DNA of 64,000 nt from CAWIVH01 sp963839475 (GTDB taxonomy: Bacteria > Acidobacteriota > UBA6911). The notes beneath the pieces were generated by a model, which searched no databases, was not told the DNA's origin, and saw only the letters and a list, made by a program, of their open reading frames with translations. Location: NCBI GenBank assembly GCA_963839475.1, contig CAWIVH010000017.1, positions 248,001-312,000 of the forward strand. The letters run 5' to 3'. This document shows positions 30,900 to 39,909 of the stretch, one piece after another; position 1 is the stretch's first letter; each line of letters begins with the position of its first letter. The translations under genes were made by a program, and so were the position numbers.

Positions 30900-30926
30900 C
30901 TCCCGGGGCCACGTGATCCCCGGGAG
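30900..30926 (-). promoter_or_regulatory. rplL-rpoB intergenic stem-loop 2
   Basis: A perfect 9-bp GC-rich stem (CTCCCGGGG with CCCCGGGAG) and 9-base loop, about 78 bases after the rplL stop. No T-run follows on the minus strand. It may attenuate transcription into rpoBC or protect the rplJL message. Confidence 0.5.
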
Positions 30927-31003
30927 TCTCAACTACAGCAGCGGGGAAAAGCGCGCAACGGGCAACTAAGGCCTCGCAGCGCGCATGCGCAGAACTTGTC
31001 GTC

Positions 31004-31390
31004 TTACTTCACTTCGACAGTCGCGCCAGCCTCGGTGAATTTTTTCTTGATCGTCTCGGCCTCTTCCTTGGACACGCCTTCCTTAATGGGCTTGGGCGCG
31101 CCTTCGACCAGGTCCTTGGCTTCCTTCAGCCCGAGGTTGGTCACTTCACGAACGACCTTGATCACGTTGATCTTCTTGTCGCCTACGGCCGTCAGCACGA
31201 CCGTGAACTCGGTCTTTTCCTCGGCGGGGGCTGCAGCAGCACCGGCGGCCGGGGCACCGGCAACGGCAACCGGAACGGCAGCCGCGGCGCTGATGCCGTA
31301 CTTCTCTTCCAGACTCTTCACCAGGTCTGAGATTTCCAGCATCGTGGCTGAGTCGATCCACTCCAAAACTTCGCTCTTGGTAATCGCCAT
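31004..31390 (-). CDS. rplL: Ribosomal protein L7/L12
   Basis: 128 residues, the usual length. The N-terminal dimerisation helix is followed by an Ala/Pro-rich hinge (AAAAVPVAVAGAPAAG) and the conserved C-terminal domain (EKTEFTVVL, KKINVIKVVRE, GLKEAKDLVEGAPKPIKEG) that contacts translation factors. It lies about 50 bases after rplJ, in the conserved L10-L12 order. Confidence 0.97.
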   Translation of the reverse strand: MAITKSEVLEWIDSATMLEISDLVKSLEEKYGISAAAAVPVAVAGAPAAGAAAAPAEEKTEFTVVLTAVGDKKINVIKVVREVTNLGLKEAKDLVEGAPKPIKEGVSKEEAETIKKKFTEAGATVEVK

Positions 31391-31442
31391 CTTTTGAATC
31401 TCCTTCGGGTTTGTAATTTAATAGCGCATCTAAAAATAGCCG

Positions 31443-31949
31443 TTATTTCTGGATCTGTTTTATGACCAGCCCCAGATCCCGAACCGGTGCCTTCAGTACC
31501 GTCGCCAGTCTCTGCAGCGGAGCCTTCAGGAGGAACAACAGTTTGCCGAGCAGGACCTCCTTGGAAGGCATGTTGGCAATGTTCTGAATCTCGCTGGTCG
31601 GCACAACCTTGCCTTCGATCAGCGCCGCTTTGAAGGCTACATTCGGATTGGTCTTTGCCACTTCGGTGAGCAGCTTGGCCAGCCCGACGATATCCTTCGG
31701 GTGGTAGGCCACTGCCGTCGGGCCCTGGAAGTAAGAGGTAAGCTGTTCCAGCTTTGTTTCCTTGGCCGCCCGGATCGCCAGGGTGTTCTTAACCACCACG
31801 TAGCTTCCTTTGATGTCCCGGACTTTGCGGCGCAATTCCGTCGCATCCACGACCTTGAGTCCGCGATAGTCGATCAGGAACGCGCTGTTGATGGAACGGA
31901 ACTGTTCCTCGAGCGTGGCCACCGACTGATGTTTCTCTTCTCTGTTCAT
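31443..31949 (-). CDS. rplJ: Ribosomal protein L10
   Basis: 168 residues. The N-terminus (MNREEKHQSVATLEEQF, then FLIDYRGLKV) and the central VVKNTLAIRAA match L10, which anchors the L7/L12 stalk to 23S rRNA. Only about 9 bases separate it from rplA, so there is no room for an E. coli-type long L10 autoregulatory leader directly upstream. Confidence 0.96.
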   Translation of the reverse strand: MNREEKHQSVATLEEQFRSINSAFLIDYRGLKVVDATELRRKVRDIKGSYVVVKNTLAIRAAKETKLEQLTSYFQGPTAVAYHPKDIVGLAKLLTEVAKTNPNVAFKAALIEGKVVPTSEIQNIANMPSKEVLLGKLLFLLKAPLQRLATVLKAPVRDLGLVIKQIQK

Positions 31950-31958
31950 GTCCGTTTC

Positions 31959-32657
31959 CTAGGCGTGAGATTCCACTGAAGCCTCGTCAATCCAAATGCC
32001 GGGGCTCATGGTCGATGATAGGGAGATGCTCCTGATGTATTTGCCTTTGCTGGTCTGCGGCTTCGCGCGCATAACCGCCTCGATCAGAGCCTTGGCGTTT
32101 TCATAGATCTGATTGGCATCGAATTGGATCTTGCCGCAAGGGGCATGAATGATCCCGGTTTTGTCGACGCGAAACTCGACCTTGCCCGCCTTGATCTCTC
32201 GAATAGCCTTGGCCACTTCGAAAGTCACGGTGCCGGTCTTCGGGTTCGGCATGAGCCCGCGCGGTCCGAGCACCTTTCCGAGCTTGCCGACCGAGCGCAT
32301 CATATCCGGTGTTGCAACCACAGCATCGAAATCCATCCAGCCGCCTGCGATCCGCTCGACCATTTCTTCGCTGCCGACTTCATCTGCACCGGCATCCTTG
32401 GCTTCCTTCACCTTTTCGCCGGACGCGATGACCGCAACCTTTTTGCTCTTGCCGAGACCGTTGGGGAGGACGACAGTCCCGCGAACCATCTGGTCCGCGT
32501 GCTTGGGGTCGACACCCAGCTTCATAGCGACTTCAACCGTCTCGTTGAACTTCGCGTAAGACATCTTCTTGAGCAGTTGCACCGCTTCTTCGAGGGAGTA
32601 AAGCTTGGTCTCCTTCATCGCGGCGGCCTTCGTATAGTTTTTCCCAGCTTTCGCCAT
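31959..32657 (-). CDS. rplA: Ribosomal protein L1
   Basis: 232 residues. Landmarks are KFNETVEVAMKLGVDPKHAD, the RGTVVLPNGLGK loop and GPRGLMPNPKTGTV, all diagnostic of L1. It lies between rplK and rplJ in the conserved order. In other bacteria L1 represses the rplKA message; no obvious L1 target was identified here. Confidence 0.97.
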   Translation of the reverse strand: MAKAGKNYTKAAAMKETKLYSLEEAVQLLKKMSYAKFNETVEVAMKLGVDPKHADQMVRGTVVLPNGLGKSKKVAVIASGEKVKEAKDAGADEVGSEEMVERIAGGWMDFDAVVATPDMMRSVGKLGKVLGPRGLMPNPKTGTVTFEVAKAIREIKAGKVEFRVDKTGIIHAPCGKIQFDANQIYENAKALIEAVMRAKPQTSKGKYIRSISLSSTMSPGIWIDEASVESHA

Positions 32658-32696
32658 TGCATCACCTCTTGCCGCCCGCTTCGGGCGCGCTTTTTA

Positions 32697-33122
32697 CTAA
32701 GCCTCGACTTCCATTCCCATGCTGCGCGCGGTGCCCAGGATGATGTTCACAGCGGCATCCAGATCCGACGCATTGAGGTCCGGCATCTTTGTCTGGGCAA
32801 TCTCGCGCACCTGTTTCATCGTGACCTTGCCCACCTTGGTCTTGTTCGGCTCTGCAGATCCCTTGGCGATATTGGCCGCTTTTTTGAGCAGGATTGCCGC
32901 CGGAGGAGTCTTGGTGACGAAAGAATAAGTGCGGTCGCTGTACACCGTGACCACCACCGGAATAATCAATCCATCCTGCTTTGCGGTCTTCGCATTGAAG
33001 GCCTTGCAGAAATCCATGATGTTGAGCCCGTGCGGTCCCAGGGCCGACCCCACCGGGGGAGCCGGGGTTGCTTTGCCCGCCGCCACCTGCAGCTTCACGT
33101 TTGCGATAATCTTCTTTGCCAT
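32697..33122 (-). CDS. rplK: Ribosomal protein L11
   Basis: 141 residues. The N-terminal motif ANVKLQVAAGKATPAPPVG and the C-terminal RNA-binding half (SFVTKTPPAAILLKKAA, VREIAQTKMPDLNA) identify L11 of the GTPase-associated centre. Follows nusG by 60 bases on the same strand. Confidence 0.98.
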   Translation of the reverse strand: MAKKIIANVKLQVAAGKATPAPPVGSALGPHGLNIMDFCKAFNAKTAKQDGLIIPVVVTVYSDRTYSFVTKTPPAAILLKKAANIAKGSAEPNKTKVGKVTMKQVREIAQTKMPDLNASDLDAAVNIILGTARSMGMEVEA

Positions 33123-33182
33123 GAGAACTCCCTGCAGGCGCCCCGCCCCCGCATCGCCGGGGACCGGTCAGCGCCGGCGATC

Positions 33183-33719
33183 TTAAACTTTTTCCACCTG
33201 CTCGGATTCCAGTTCCACCGGAGTGGCGCGCCCCAGGATCGTAAGCATTACCTTCAGCGTGTTGCGATCGGGATTCACGTCCTCCACGACGCCGGTAAAG
33301 TCCTTGAAAGGACCGTCGATGATCTTGACGGCATCGCCGTGATCAAATGTGAACTTCGGTTTTGGCTGCTCGGCAGTCACCGACACGCGGTTGACCACCT
33401 CATTGATCTCCTGTTCGGTCAGCGGCGTCGGCTTTTTCCCGGTCGAGATGAAACCGGTCACCTTCGGAGTGCCGCGCACGACATGCCAGGCCTTGTCGGT
33501 CATGTCCATCTCGACAAGGATGTAGCCCGGGAAAGTCAGCTTGGTGGTGACGACTTTCTTCCCGCTTTTCATCTCCACAACATCTTCCGTCGGGATCAGG
33601 ATCTGGCCGATGCAGTCCCCCAGATCATAAGCCTGGATGCGGTTCATGAGGCTTTCCGCAACCTTCCGCTCATAACCGGAATAGGTGTGGATGATGTACC
33701 ACTTCTTTTCTCCATCCAT
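33183..33719 (-). CDS. nusG: Transcription termination/antitermination factor NusG
   Basis: 178 residues. The NGN domain begins KWYIIHTYSGYERKVAESL, and the C-terminal KOW domain holds FDHGDAVKIIDGPFKDFTG. It links RNA polymerase to the ribosome or Rho. It is placed after secE and before rplK, as in most bacteria. Confidence 0.98.
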   Translation of the reverse strand: MDGEKKWYIIHTYSGYERKVAESLMNRIQAYDLGDCIGQILIPTEDVVEMKSGKKVVTTKLTFPGYILVEMDMTDKAWHVVRGTPKVTGFISTGKKPTPLTEQEINEVVNRVSVTAEQPKPKFTFDHGDAVKIIDGPFKDFTGVVEDVNPDRNTLKVMLTILGRATPVELESEQVEKV

Positions 33720-33735
33720 GAGTAAGTCTCTCGGA

Positions 33736-33963
33736 CTATTGTGATGCTCGATGGAAGATGTAGGTCATCCCGGTGTTGACAACAGTGTCCACGACCCACA
33801 GGAAGAAACCGAAAAAGAACACGGCTACAATGACTACCAGCGTAGTTCCAGTCAGCTCCTGGCGCGTTGGCCAGGAAACATTCTTGAGTTCCTTCTTCGT
33901 GTCGACGAGGAACTCCAGGATATTTTTGAAAAACCCTTTGACCTTCTCCAAATATTCTTTCAT
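33736..33963 (-). CDS. secE: Preprotein translocase subunit SecE
   Basis: 75 residues, the short single-span form of SecE. An amphipathic stretch (LVDTKKELKNVSWPTRQEL) carries the conserved K-x-V-x-W-P motif, followed by one transmembrane helix (TLVVIVAVFFFGFFLWVVD). It would clamp SecY in the inner membrane. It starts about 79 bases after tRNA-Trp and ends 16 bases before nusG. Confidence 0.96.
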   Translation of the reverse strand: MKEYLEKVKGFFKNILEFLVDTKKELKNVSWPTRQELTGTTLVVIVAVFFFGFFLWVVDTVVNTGMTYIFHRASQ

Positions 33964-34042
33964 TTGATTCGACTCCGCGATCGCCGGGTCGGCGGAGAGG
34001 TCGGGCCCGGCAACCCGGGCCTTTCGCTCCGCTTGATATAAC

Positions 34043-34119
34043 TGGCAGGCCAGGAGGGACTCGAACCCCCAACATGCGGTTTTGGAGACCGCCGCTCTAC
34101 CAATTCGAGCTACTGGCCT
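34043..34119 (-). tRNA. tRNA-Trp (CCA)
   Basis: A complete cloverleaf with acceptor AGGCCAG/CTGGCCT, anticodon loop TCTCCAAAA with anticodon CCA, T-loop GGTTCGAGTCC and an encoded CCA end. It lies between rpmG and secE, a common place for tRNA-Trp. Confidence 0.97.
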
Positions 34120-34174
34120 GCAATAGTCCAGTCCATTGCCGGGGTCCCGCCCCGGACTTAGGGAACAGATACGC

Positions 34175-34324
34175 CTAGCGCGTTTCCTTGTGAGGCGTAT
34201 GAGCGCGGCAGATGTTGCAAAACTTCTTGAATTCGAGGCGCTCAGTGGTCGTCTTCTTGTTTTTGGTGGAAGTGTAATTCCTGTTTTTGCACTTCGTGCA
34301 CTCGAAAATGATCATGTCTCGCAT
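34175..34324 (-). CDS. rpmG: Ribosomal protein L33
   Basis: A 49-residue protein starting at ATG 34324: MRDMIIFECTKCKNRNYTST, then a basic stretch, and ending HTPHKETR. The two Cys pairs (CTKC at residues 9-12 and CNIC at 36-39) give the zinc-binding form of L33. The gene lies between tuf and tRNA-Trp, the usual L33 position in the tuf-rpmG-tRNA-Trp-secE-nusG order. Confidence 0.96.
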   Translation of the reverse strand: MRDMIIFECTKCKNRNYTSTKNKKTTTERLEFKKFCNICRAHTPHKETR

Positions 34325-34347
34325 CGCCGTTTCGGTCCTTTACCCGT

Positions 34348-35535
<1,188 letters not shown>

Positions 35536-35634
35536 ATCTCTCTCCTAGCTTCTCCCGGCTAAGTGTAACTTGATAATTGCTCAGCGGTGTATCCGAAGAA
35601 TCCTCGAGCCGCCTACGACGCACAACACCCGCTC

Positions 35635-35710
<76 letters not shown>

Positions 35711-35720
35711 CCTAAAAAAC

Positions 35721-35796
35721 TGGAGCGGGAGACGGGACTCGAACCCGCGACCAATAGCTTGGAAGGCTATGACTCTGCCAACTGAGTTACTCCCGC
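35721..35796 (-). tRNA. tRNA-Gly (TCC)
   Basis: A 76-base cloverleaf with acceptor GCGGGAG/CTCCCGC, anticodon loop CTTCCAA (anticodon TCC), T-loop GGTTCGAGTCC and an encoded CCA end. Confidence 0.96.
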
Positions 35797-35812
35797 TTTC
35801 CAAACCAAAATC

Positions 35813-35900
35813 TGGTGGACAGGGGAGGATTCGAACCTCCGTAGACCCTGAGGTCGCTGGGTTTACAGCCCAGTGCCATTAACCGCTCGACCACCTGTCC
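35813..35900 (-). tRNA. tRNA-Tyr (GTA)
   Basis: An 88-base class II tRNA with a long variable arm, anticodon loop CTGTAAA (anticodon GTA), acceptor GGACAGG/CCTGTCC and an encoded CCA end. Confidence 0.96.
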
Positions 35901-35931
35901 AAAAATCTCTGCACGGGGTACCGGGGCTTTC

Positions 35932-36000
35932 CTTCGGCCATCTGCCGAAGACAACTTCAGGGAGCTTACAGGAGAGCCGGATCGTTCGCCTGCGATCCGG
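35932..36000 (-). other. Paired stem-loops in tRNA spacer
   Basis: The 224-base spacer between tRNA-Thr(TGT) and tRNA-Tyr contains two perfect hairpins: CTTCGGC/GCCGAAG at 35932-35950 and CCGGATCG/CGATCCGG at 35977-36000. Neither has a T-tract. They are probably processing or folding elements of the polycistronic tRNA precursor. Confidence 0.45.
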
Positions 36001-36124
36001 TTGATCCGAACCTATCTGCAGACAAGCCCTTCAAGCGCCGCCCAAGCCCAACCCGCCTATGATCGGCGCTACCTCTGCCAATCCCGCGCGTCCGCGAAAA
36101 TAGCCCTTCCCCGCCGGTTTTTCA

Positions 36125-36200
36125 TGGAGCTGGCGAAGGGACTTGAACCCCCGACCCGCTGATTACAAATCAGCTGCTCTACCAACTGAGCTACGCCAGC
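36125..36200 (-). tRNA. tRNA-Thr (TGT)
   Basis: A 76-base cloverleaf with acceptor GCTGGCG/CGCCAGC, anticodon loop TTTGTAA (anticodon TGT), T-loop GGTTCAAGTCC and an encoded CCA end. It is the first gene of the tRNA-tuf unit. Confidence 0.96.
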
Positions 36201-36215
36201 GTCGACAAAGTTTTA

Positions 36216-36244
36216 AGATTAGCATGACATCGCCGAATCCGCAA
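36216..36244 (-). promoter_or_regulatory. Candidate sigma-70-type promoter of the tRNA-tuf unit
   Basis: On the minus strand TTGCGG is followed after 17 bases by TAATCT with an upstream TG (extended -10, TGCTAATCT). Transcription would start within about 10 bases of the first tRNA. The match is partial, so this is a candidate chosen for its position. Confidence 0.4.
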
Positions 36245-36287
36245 TCACAAATTGCAGACTTTGCCAAACAAGTTCTGATTTGTGCAC

Positions 36288-37622
36288 CTAACGAGGAAGC
36301 AACCCTAGCCGGCAAAGGATGCGATAGAGGAACGCATGCCGGATGCGGGTCAAATGGCTCTCCACCGATTTCAGCTCGGCGTCGGTCCGGTCCAATAGTT
36401 CCACGGCTTCCCGGATCCGGGTATCCCGGCTCTCGACGTCGCTTTTCAATCTCAAGGCCCAGGCACTCCGCTCCTCAAACTCCTTCTCCAGGCGCCCATA
36501 GGCCTCTTGATACCCCTCGATTACGCGGTCCCGATGGCGTGTTTCCCGCTCCAGGTCTCCCGCCAGGCGCTGAATAGTACCATCCCGGGCGGCTAATTCC
36601 TCCCTCATTTTTTTAAATCCCTCATCCCTCTGGAGGATGACGTCCGCCATCTGTTCCTGCATCTGCCGGATGGTTTCCTCGCGCTGCTCTAACTCCTTTT
36701 CCATCAATAATTTCATTTGATTGAAATTGTCTTCCCGAATAGCAAACTCGCGGTTTGCCTGTTCTCCCCAAAGGCGTAGGTGTTCGTCCTTTTGTGCAAT
36801 GACACCCTCGAGGGAACGGCCCCAGCGGCCCAGGCTTTGAATCTCCCGATTGAGAGAATCCAATTCCGCGTTGGCGTTTCGGGCGCGTTCATCCCACTCT
36901 TCCAGCAAGGCATCGCTGGGATCCATATATGCGCAACCCGGCGCCCGCGGGGCGGAATCAGCGTGCTTGGAGCACAATGCAATGAAATACATGGGTTTGG
37001 CAAACTCGTCCCCCCGGGCCGGAGGCGGCTGAATTATCAGATTTCCATGGGTCTCAAGGGATACCTCGGAGGAGATCAAGGATCCGGCGCGCACCTGCTG
37101 GTTCATCAGTTGAACGGAGGCGAAACTCCTGCCGAGTAATTCCAAAAACTCCCCCCGATACAGCTCCCTGACATGGAATGGATTGGAATACCCCCTGTAA
37201 TCGGAATAAACCGCCCGGTCGGGTGTCGAAATGATGGCAATACCGCCCGGAGTAAGCACACGGCTGATCTCCGCGATCATCTCCGGCTGCCTTGCCGTAT
37301 GTTCGAGAACTTCAAACGCCACCGCCAAATCGACGGTGCCGGAAGTGAGCGGGAGGCAGGACGCATCCGCCTGAAAAAACGTGAGATTAGGCGCAGGATG
37401 GGATGTTCTCGCGGACTCCACTGCGGCGGCATTAATGTCTGCCGCCCACACGGTCTGGGCAAATTTCGCGAGATACGCCGCTCCGTAGCCTTCACCCGAG
37501 GCAACGTCGAGCACGGATTTTCCTTGCGCAAACAACCCCGCAAACAAATAGCGATGGTAGTGTTCGTATGCCATCTGCCAACCGCCAGTCCCGGGGATGA
37601 AGCGCTCCCCAGTAAAATCCAT
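36288..37622 (-). CDS. SAM methyltransferase fused to a long coiled coil
   Basis: 444 residues. The first about 210 residues form a class I methyltransferase: DFTGERFIPG start, SVLDVASGEGYGAAYLA as SAM loop, AFEVLEHTARQP and PGGIAIISTPD. Residues about 225-410 are charged, heptad-like and predicted coiled coil, followed by a short tail ending RILCRLGLLPR. This layout occurs in O-antigen and capsule loci, where coiled coils can set chain length (as in WbdD) or anchor a complex. No kinase domain is visible here. It is the last gene of the glycan cluster on the minus strand. Confidence 0.82.
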   Translation of the reverse strand: MDFTGERFIPGTGGWQMAYEHYHRYLFAGLFAQGKSVLDVASGEGYGAAYLAKFAQTVWAADINAAAVESARTSHPAPNLTFFQADASCLPLTSGTVDLAVAFEVLEHTARQPEMIAEISRVLTPGGIAIISTPDRAVYSDYRGYSNPFHVRELYRGEFLELLGRSFASVQLMNQQVRAGSLISSEVSLETHGNLIIQPPPARGDEFAKPMYFIALCSKHADSAPRAPGCAYMDPSDALLEEWDERARNANAELDSLNREIQSLGRWGRSLEGVIAQKDEHLRLWGEQANREFAIREDNFNQMKLLMEKELEQREETIRQMQEQMADVILQRDEGFKKMREELAARDGTIQRLAGDLERETRHRDRVIEGYQEAYGRLEKEFEERSAWALRLKSDVESRDTRIREAVELLDRTDAELKSVESHLTRIRHAFLYRILCRLGLLPR

Positions 37623-37736
37623 AACGATAATCCTCCAACTTCGCTCGAACCAATGCCCACGACGAACGCGGCCATGCTGGCCTGCCGGCGAAGCACACCA
37701 TCCAACAGAAAAACAGATCAGAAAACCACGTTGTTC

Positions 37737-38288
37737 CTATTGATTTTTCCGGCTCTGCAGCCACAGAGGACCGATGCCCAGCCAGTCGGCGGTCAAGTCG
37801 CCTTGAGGTCCAGCTGACACTCTGAGTTCGATGAGAGAATCGGCGGCTCCGTCGAGATCGAGCGGAACCTCAAATGATATCCAGGACCGGTCTTCCAATT
37901 TCCGGCCAGGGTCAAAATACCGGCTGTAAACGATCCGTTCGATGCCTGACCGGATAAGCACGATGTCCAGTTGCAGGCCGTCGCCGATGTTGTAGAGATG
38001 GGTCGCTGAACCCGTGAGCACCCTGGATCCCGATATCCCCGCCAGCGACGCCCGGATTCGAGCCGGAGTTTCCAGCACGATCGCATTGCGGGTAGTTCCG
38101 CTGCGATAAACCGGAAACCGGTGCATTGAGGCCTTGGGACCGTTCCTCTTGCCTGGCGGAGGCGGAAAAGCTTCAAAGCGTCCAGAAAGGTCGATGGCTT
38201 TGGCCTCGTCGGCCGAAGCTGACCTGGCCGAATCAACATGGGATAGCCATGGAATCAGAAGGATCATCCATAGGATTTTGATTTTCAT
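37737..38288 (-). CDS. Secreted protein of unknown function
   Basis: 183 residues from the ATG at 38288, which opens a clean signal peptide (MKIKILWMILLIPWLSHVDS); the frame also extends to 38324. The mature part looks all-beta. Its end (WISFEVPLDLDGAADSLIEL, then ADWLGIGPLWL) follows the same strand pattern as the C-terminal domain of the GT39-like protein encoded at 39910-42051 (WQPVHLSLGSG, then VGFAEAVL). I do not recognise a named family. It may be a carbohydrate-binding-like beta-sandwich working outside the membrane with the glycan machinery (inference). Confidence 0.7.
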   Translation of the reverse strand: MKIKILWMILLIPWLSHVDSARSASADEAKAIDLSGRFEAFPPPPGKRNGPKASMHRFPVYRSGTTRNAIVLETPARIRASLAGISGSRVLTGSATHLYNIGDGLQLDIVLIRSGIERIVYSRYFDPGRKLEDRSWISFEVPLDLDGAADSLIELRVSAGPQGDLTADWLGIGPLWLQSRKNQ

Positions 38289-38361
38289 AACGCCGGCTGC
38301 ACGGCCTGGGTTCCCCATCGGCAAGCCGTGAAAGGCCCGCTTGCGGTTTCAACCGGGCCTT

Positions 38362-39837
38362 TCAATGCTCGATCCGCTTCCAATATTCGGCAAAACTGAA
38401 CTTAGGGGATTGCTCCGCATTATGGCACCGGATGCACATTTTTTCAGTCACCCTGAACTTGGTTAACTGGAATGGACCGAGACCGGGATGGATCGTTTTC
38501 GGACTGCGCGAATGATCCACGGCGGGCAGATGGCATGCCTCGCAAATAACAGCAGCCATCTGCGGAGTTCTTATAACATCGACGAATCCCTGTTGCTCCC
38601 CGGCGCCGGCCACATGACAGGTCAGGCAATCCTCATTGAACTGATTCCCTTTGCTCTTCAGACTTTCCAGAGATCTGGAATGCGCGCTCTTTTCCCAGAT
38701 TTTATATTCCTTCTCATGGCACTTCTTGCAGATCGCAGCGCCGCCATAGTTTCTGGGTGAAGTCAAAGGAGGAGCGCTGCGCGCCTGCCTTTCCTTAAAA
38801 GCGGCAACTTCCTTGTGCGCCTGGTCGGCCAATTGAGCCATTTCCGGAAAATCAGGAACATTGGGAGGGAGAGGGATCAGCTGGTTCGAATACTTAGTGA
38901 TTCTCCCCCGGTCATCCCACTGCAGGTCCAGCATGCCGATGGCGATCCCCAAATGCGCGGCTTCCACGATCACGGTGTTCCCGGTGCGTTCGAGCTCTCG
39001 CCCTTCGCTGCTCGGATCGCCATTCACGATCACGTCAAGCGAAGGGAATTTGCGGGCAATGTCATAGATCTCTTCGGGCTTCATCCGGGTGAGGAGAACC
39101 GTAAGGTCCGACTGCGATTCCGCCTGTGGCAGCAATTTTTTCAGAGTTTCGTCGACCGACAGCATCCGCCCAAGATCGGGAGCATCGATGGCCGATTTCC
39201 CTACTGCCAGGATCCCGATGCGAATGTCCCGGTTTTCTTTTTCCATATGTAGTGTTTGAATCGAGTAGCGCTTGACGGGTGCCTGAACGGCCGCTGTTAG
39301 CTCAAGCTGGGAGGCAATGAACGTCGCGCGAAGCGGATTCGGCAGCTTTCCCGTCTGGTGCAAATTGTTCAGCCTGCGGATATCACCGATTGTCGCATGA
39401 ACCGCCTGCACACCCAGCTTTTCCAGGCCTTTCACAATGAAGGTGTTGGTAGGATCGGCCATTTCGTCGGATTGGAGGAACTCCGAGCCGGTCTCGAGCA
39501 GAAGCAAAGGCTTTCCGGGATTCCCGAGACGGAAGTCGCGGATCGCTGTTGCACGACGGGCAAAGCCCCCCATAGCAGGCTGGGTGCAAGGACATGGATC
39601 AATTCGGCCGGCAATGTCGCCGGCGTAACCGATAATAAGGCTGCCGCCCTTGCCTGAAGCCGGCGAGTTTGTCCCTGGAGCCTTGTCGGGGGGGGATGAG
39701 GGTTCAACCTTGGGGCTGGTGCCGCCGGTTGAAACCGTGCCTGCCTCGTCTTTATCGGAGAAGAACAGGTACGCTGAAACCGAGGCAAATAGGACAGACA
39801 ATGAAAACACAGCGTACAAAATGTATTTCGACTTCAT
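38362..39837 (-). CDS. UshA-like metallophosphatase-type domain fused to tetraheme cytochrome c
   Basis: 491 residues. An N-terminal membrane anchor or signal segment (ILYAVFSLSVLFASVSAYLF) and a Pro/Ser linker precede a domain starting IIGYAGDIAGRIDPCPC and containing GGFARRATAI, which fits the UshA-like/5'-nucleotidase-like extracytoplasmic family. The last 130 residues carry four c-type heme sites: CKKCH, CLTCH, CEACH and CIRCH (about residues 367-471), like cytochrome c554-type multiheme modules. The protein is therefore periplasmic or membrane-anchored and redox-active. The CPC motif stands where related proteins have PCGC. Its place inside a glycan cluster is unexplained. Confidence 0.8.
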   Translation of the reverse strand: MKSKYILYAVFSLSVLFASVSAYLFFSDKDEAGTVSTGGTSPKVEPSSPPDKAPGTNSPASGKGGSLIIGYAGDIAGRIDPCPCTQPAMGGFARRATAIRDFRLGNPGKPLLLLETGSEFLQSDEMADPTNTFIVKGLEKLGVQAVHATIGDIRRLNNLHQTGKLPNPLRATFIASQLELTAAVQAPVKRYSIQTLHMEKENRDIRIGILAVGKSAIDAPDLGRMLSVDETLKKLLPQAESQSDLTVLLTRMKPEEIYDIARKFPSLDVIVNGDPSSEGRELERTGNTVIVEAAHLGIAIGMLDLQWDDRGRITKYSNQLIPLPPNVPDFPEMAQLADQAHKEVAAFKERQARSAPPLTSPRNYGGAAICKKCHEKEYKIWEKSAHSRSLESLKSKGNQFNEDCLTCHVAGAGEQQGFVDVIRTPQMAAVICEACHLPAVDHSRSPKTIHPGLGPFQLTKFRVTEKMCIRCHNAEQSPKFSFAEYWKRIEH

Positions 39838-39909
39838 CGGAGCTCCATGCCTTTTGGAAAAAAGGGATTCTATCGCATGTTTTTCAAAAGCGCCAATCGC
39901 TGCTTCAAT

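Noticed and set aside
32124..33725. 533-codon plus-strand open frame across rplA, rplK and nusG
   Set aside because: It is antisense to three certain ribosomal/NusG genes, has no family features and arises from codon bias.
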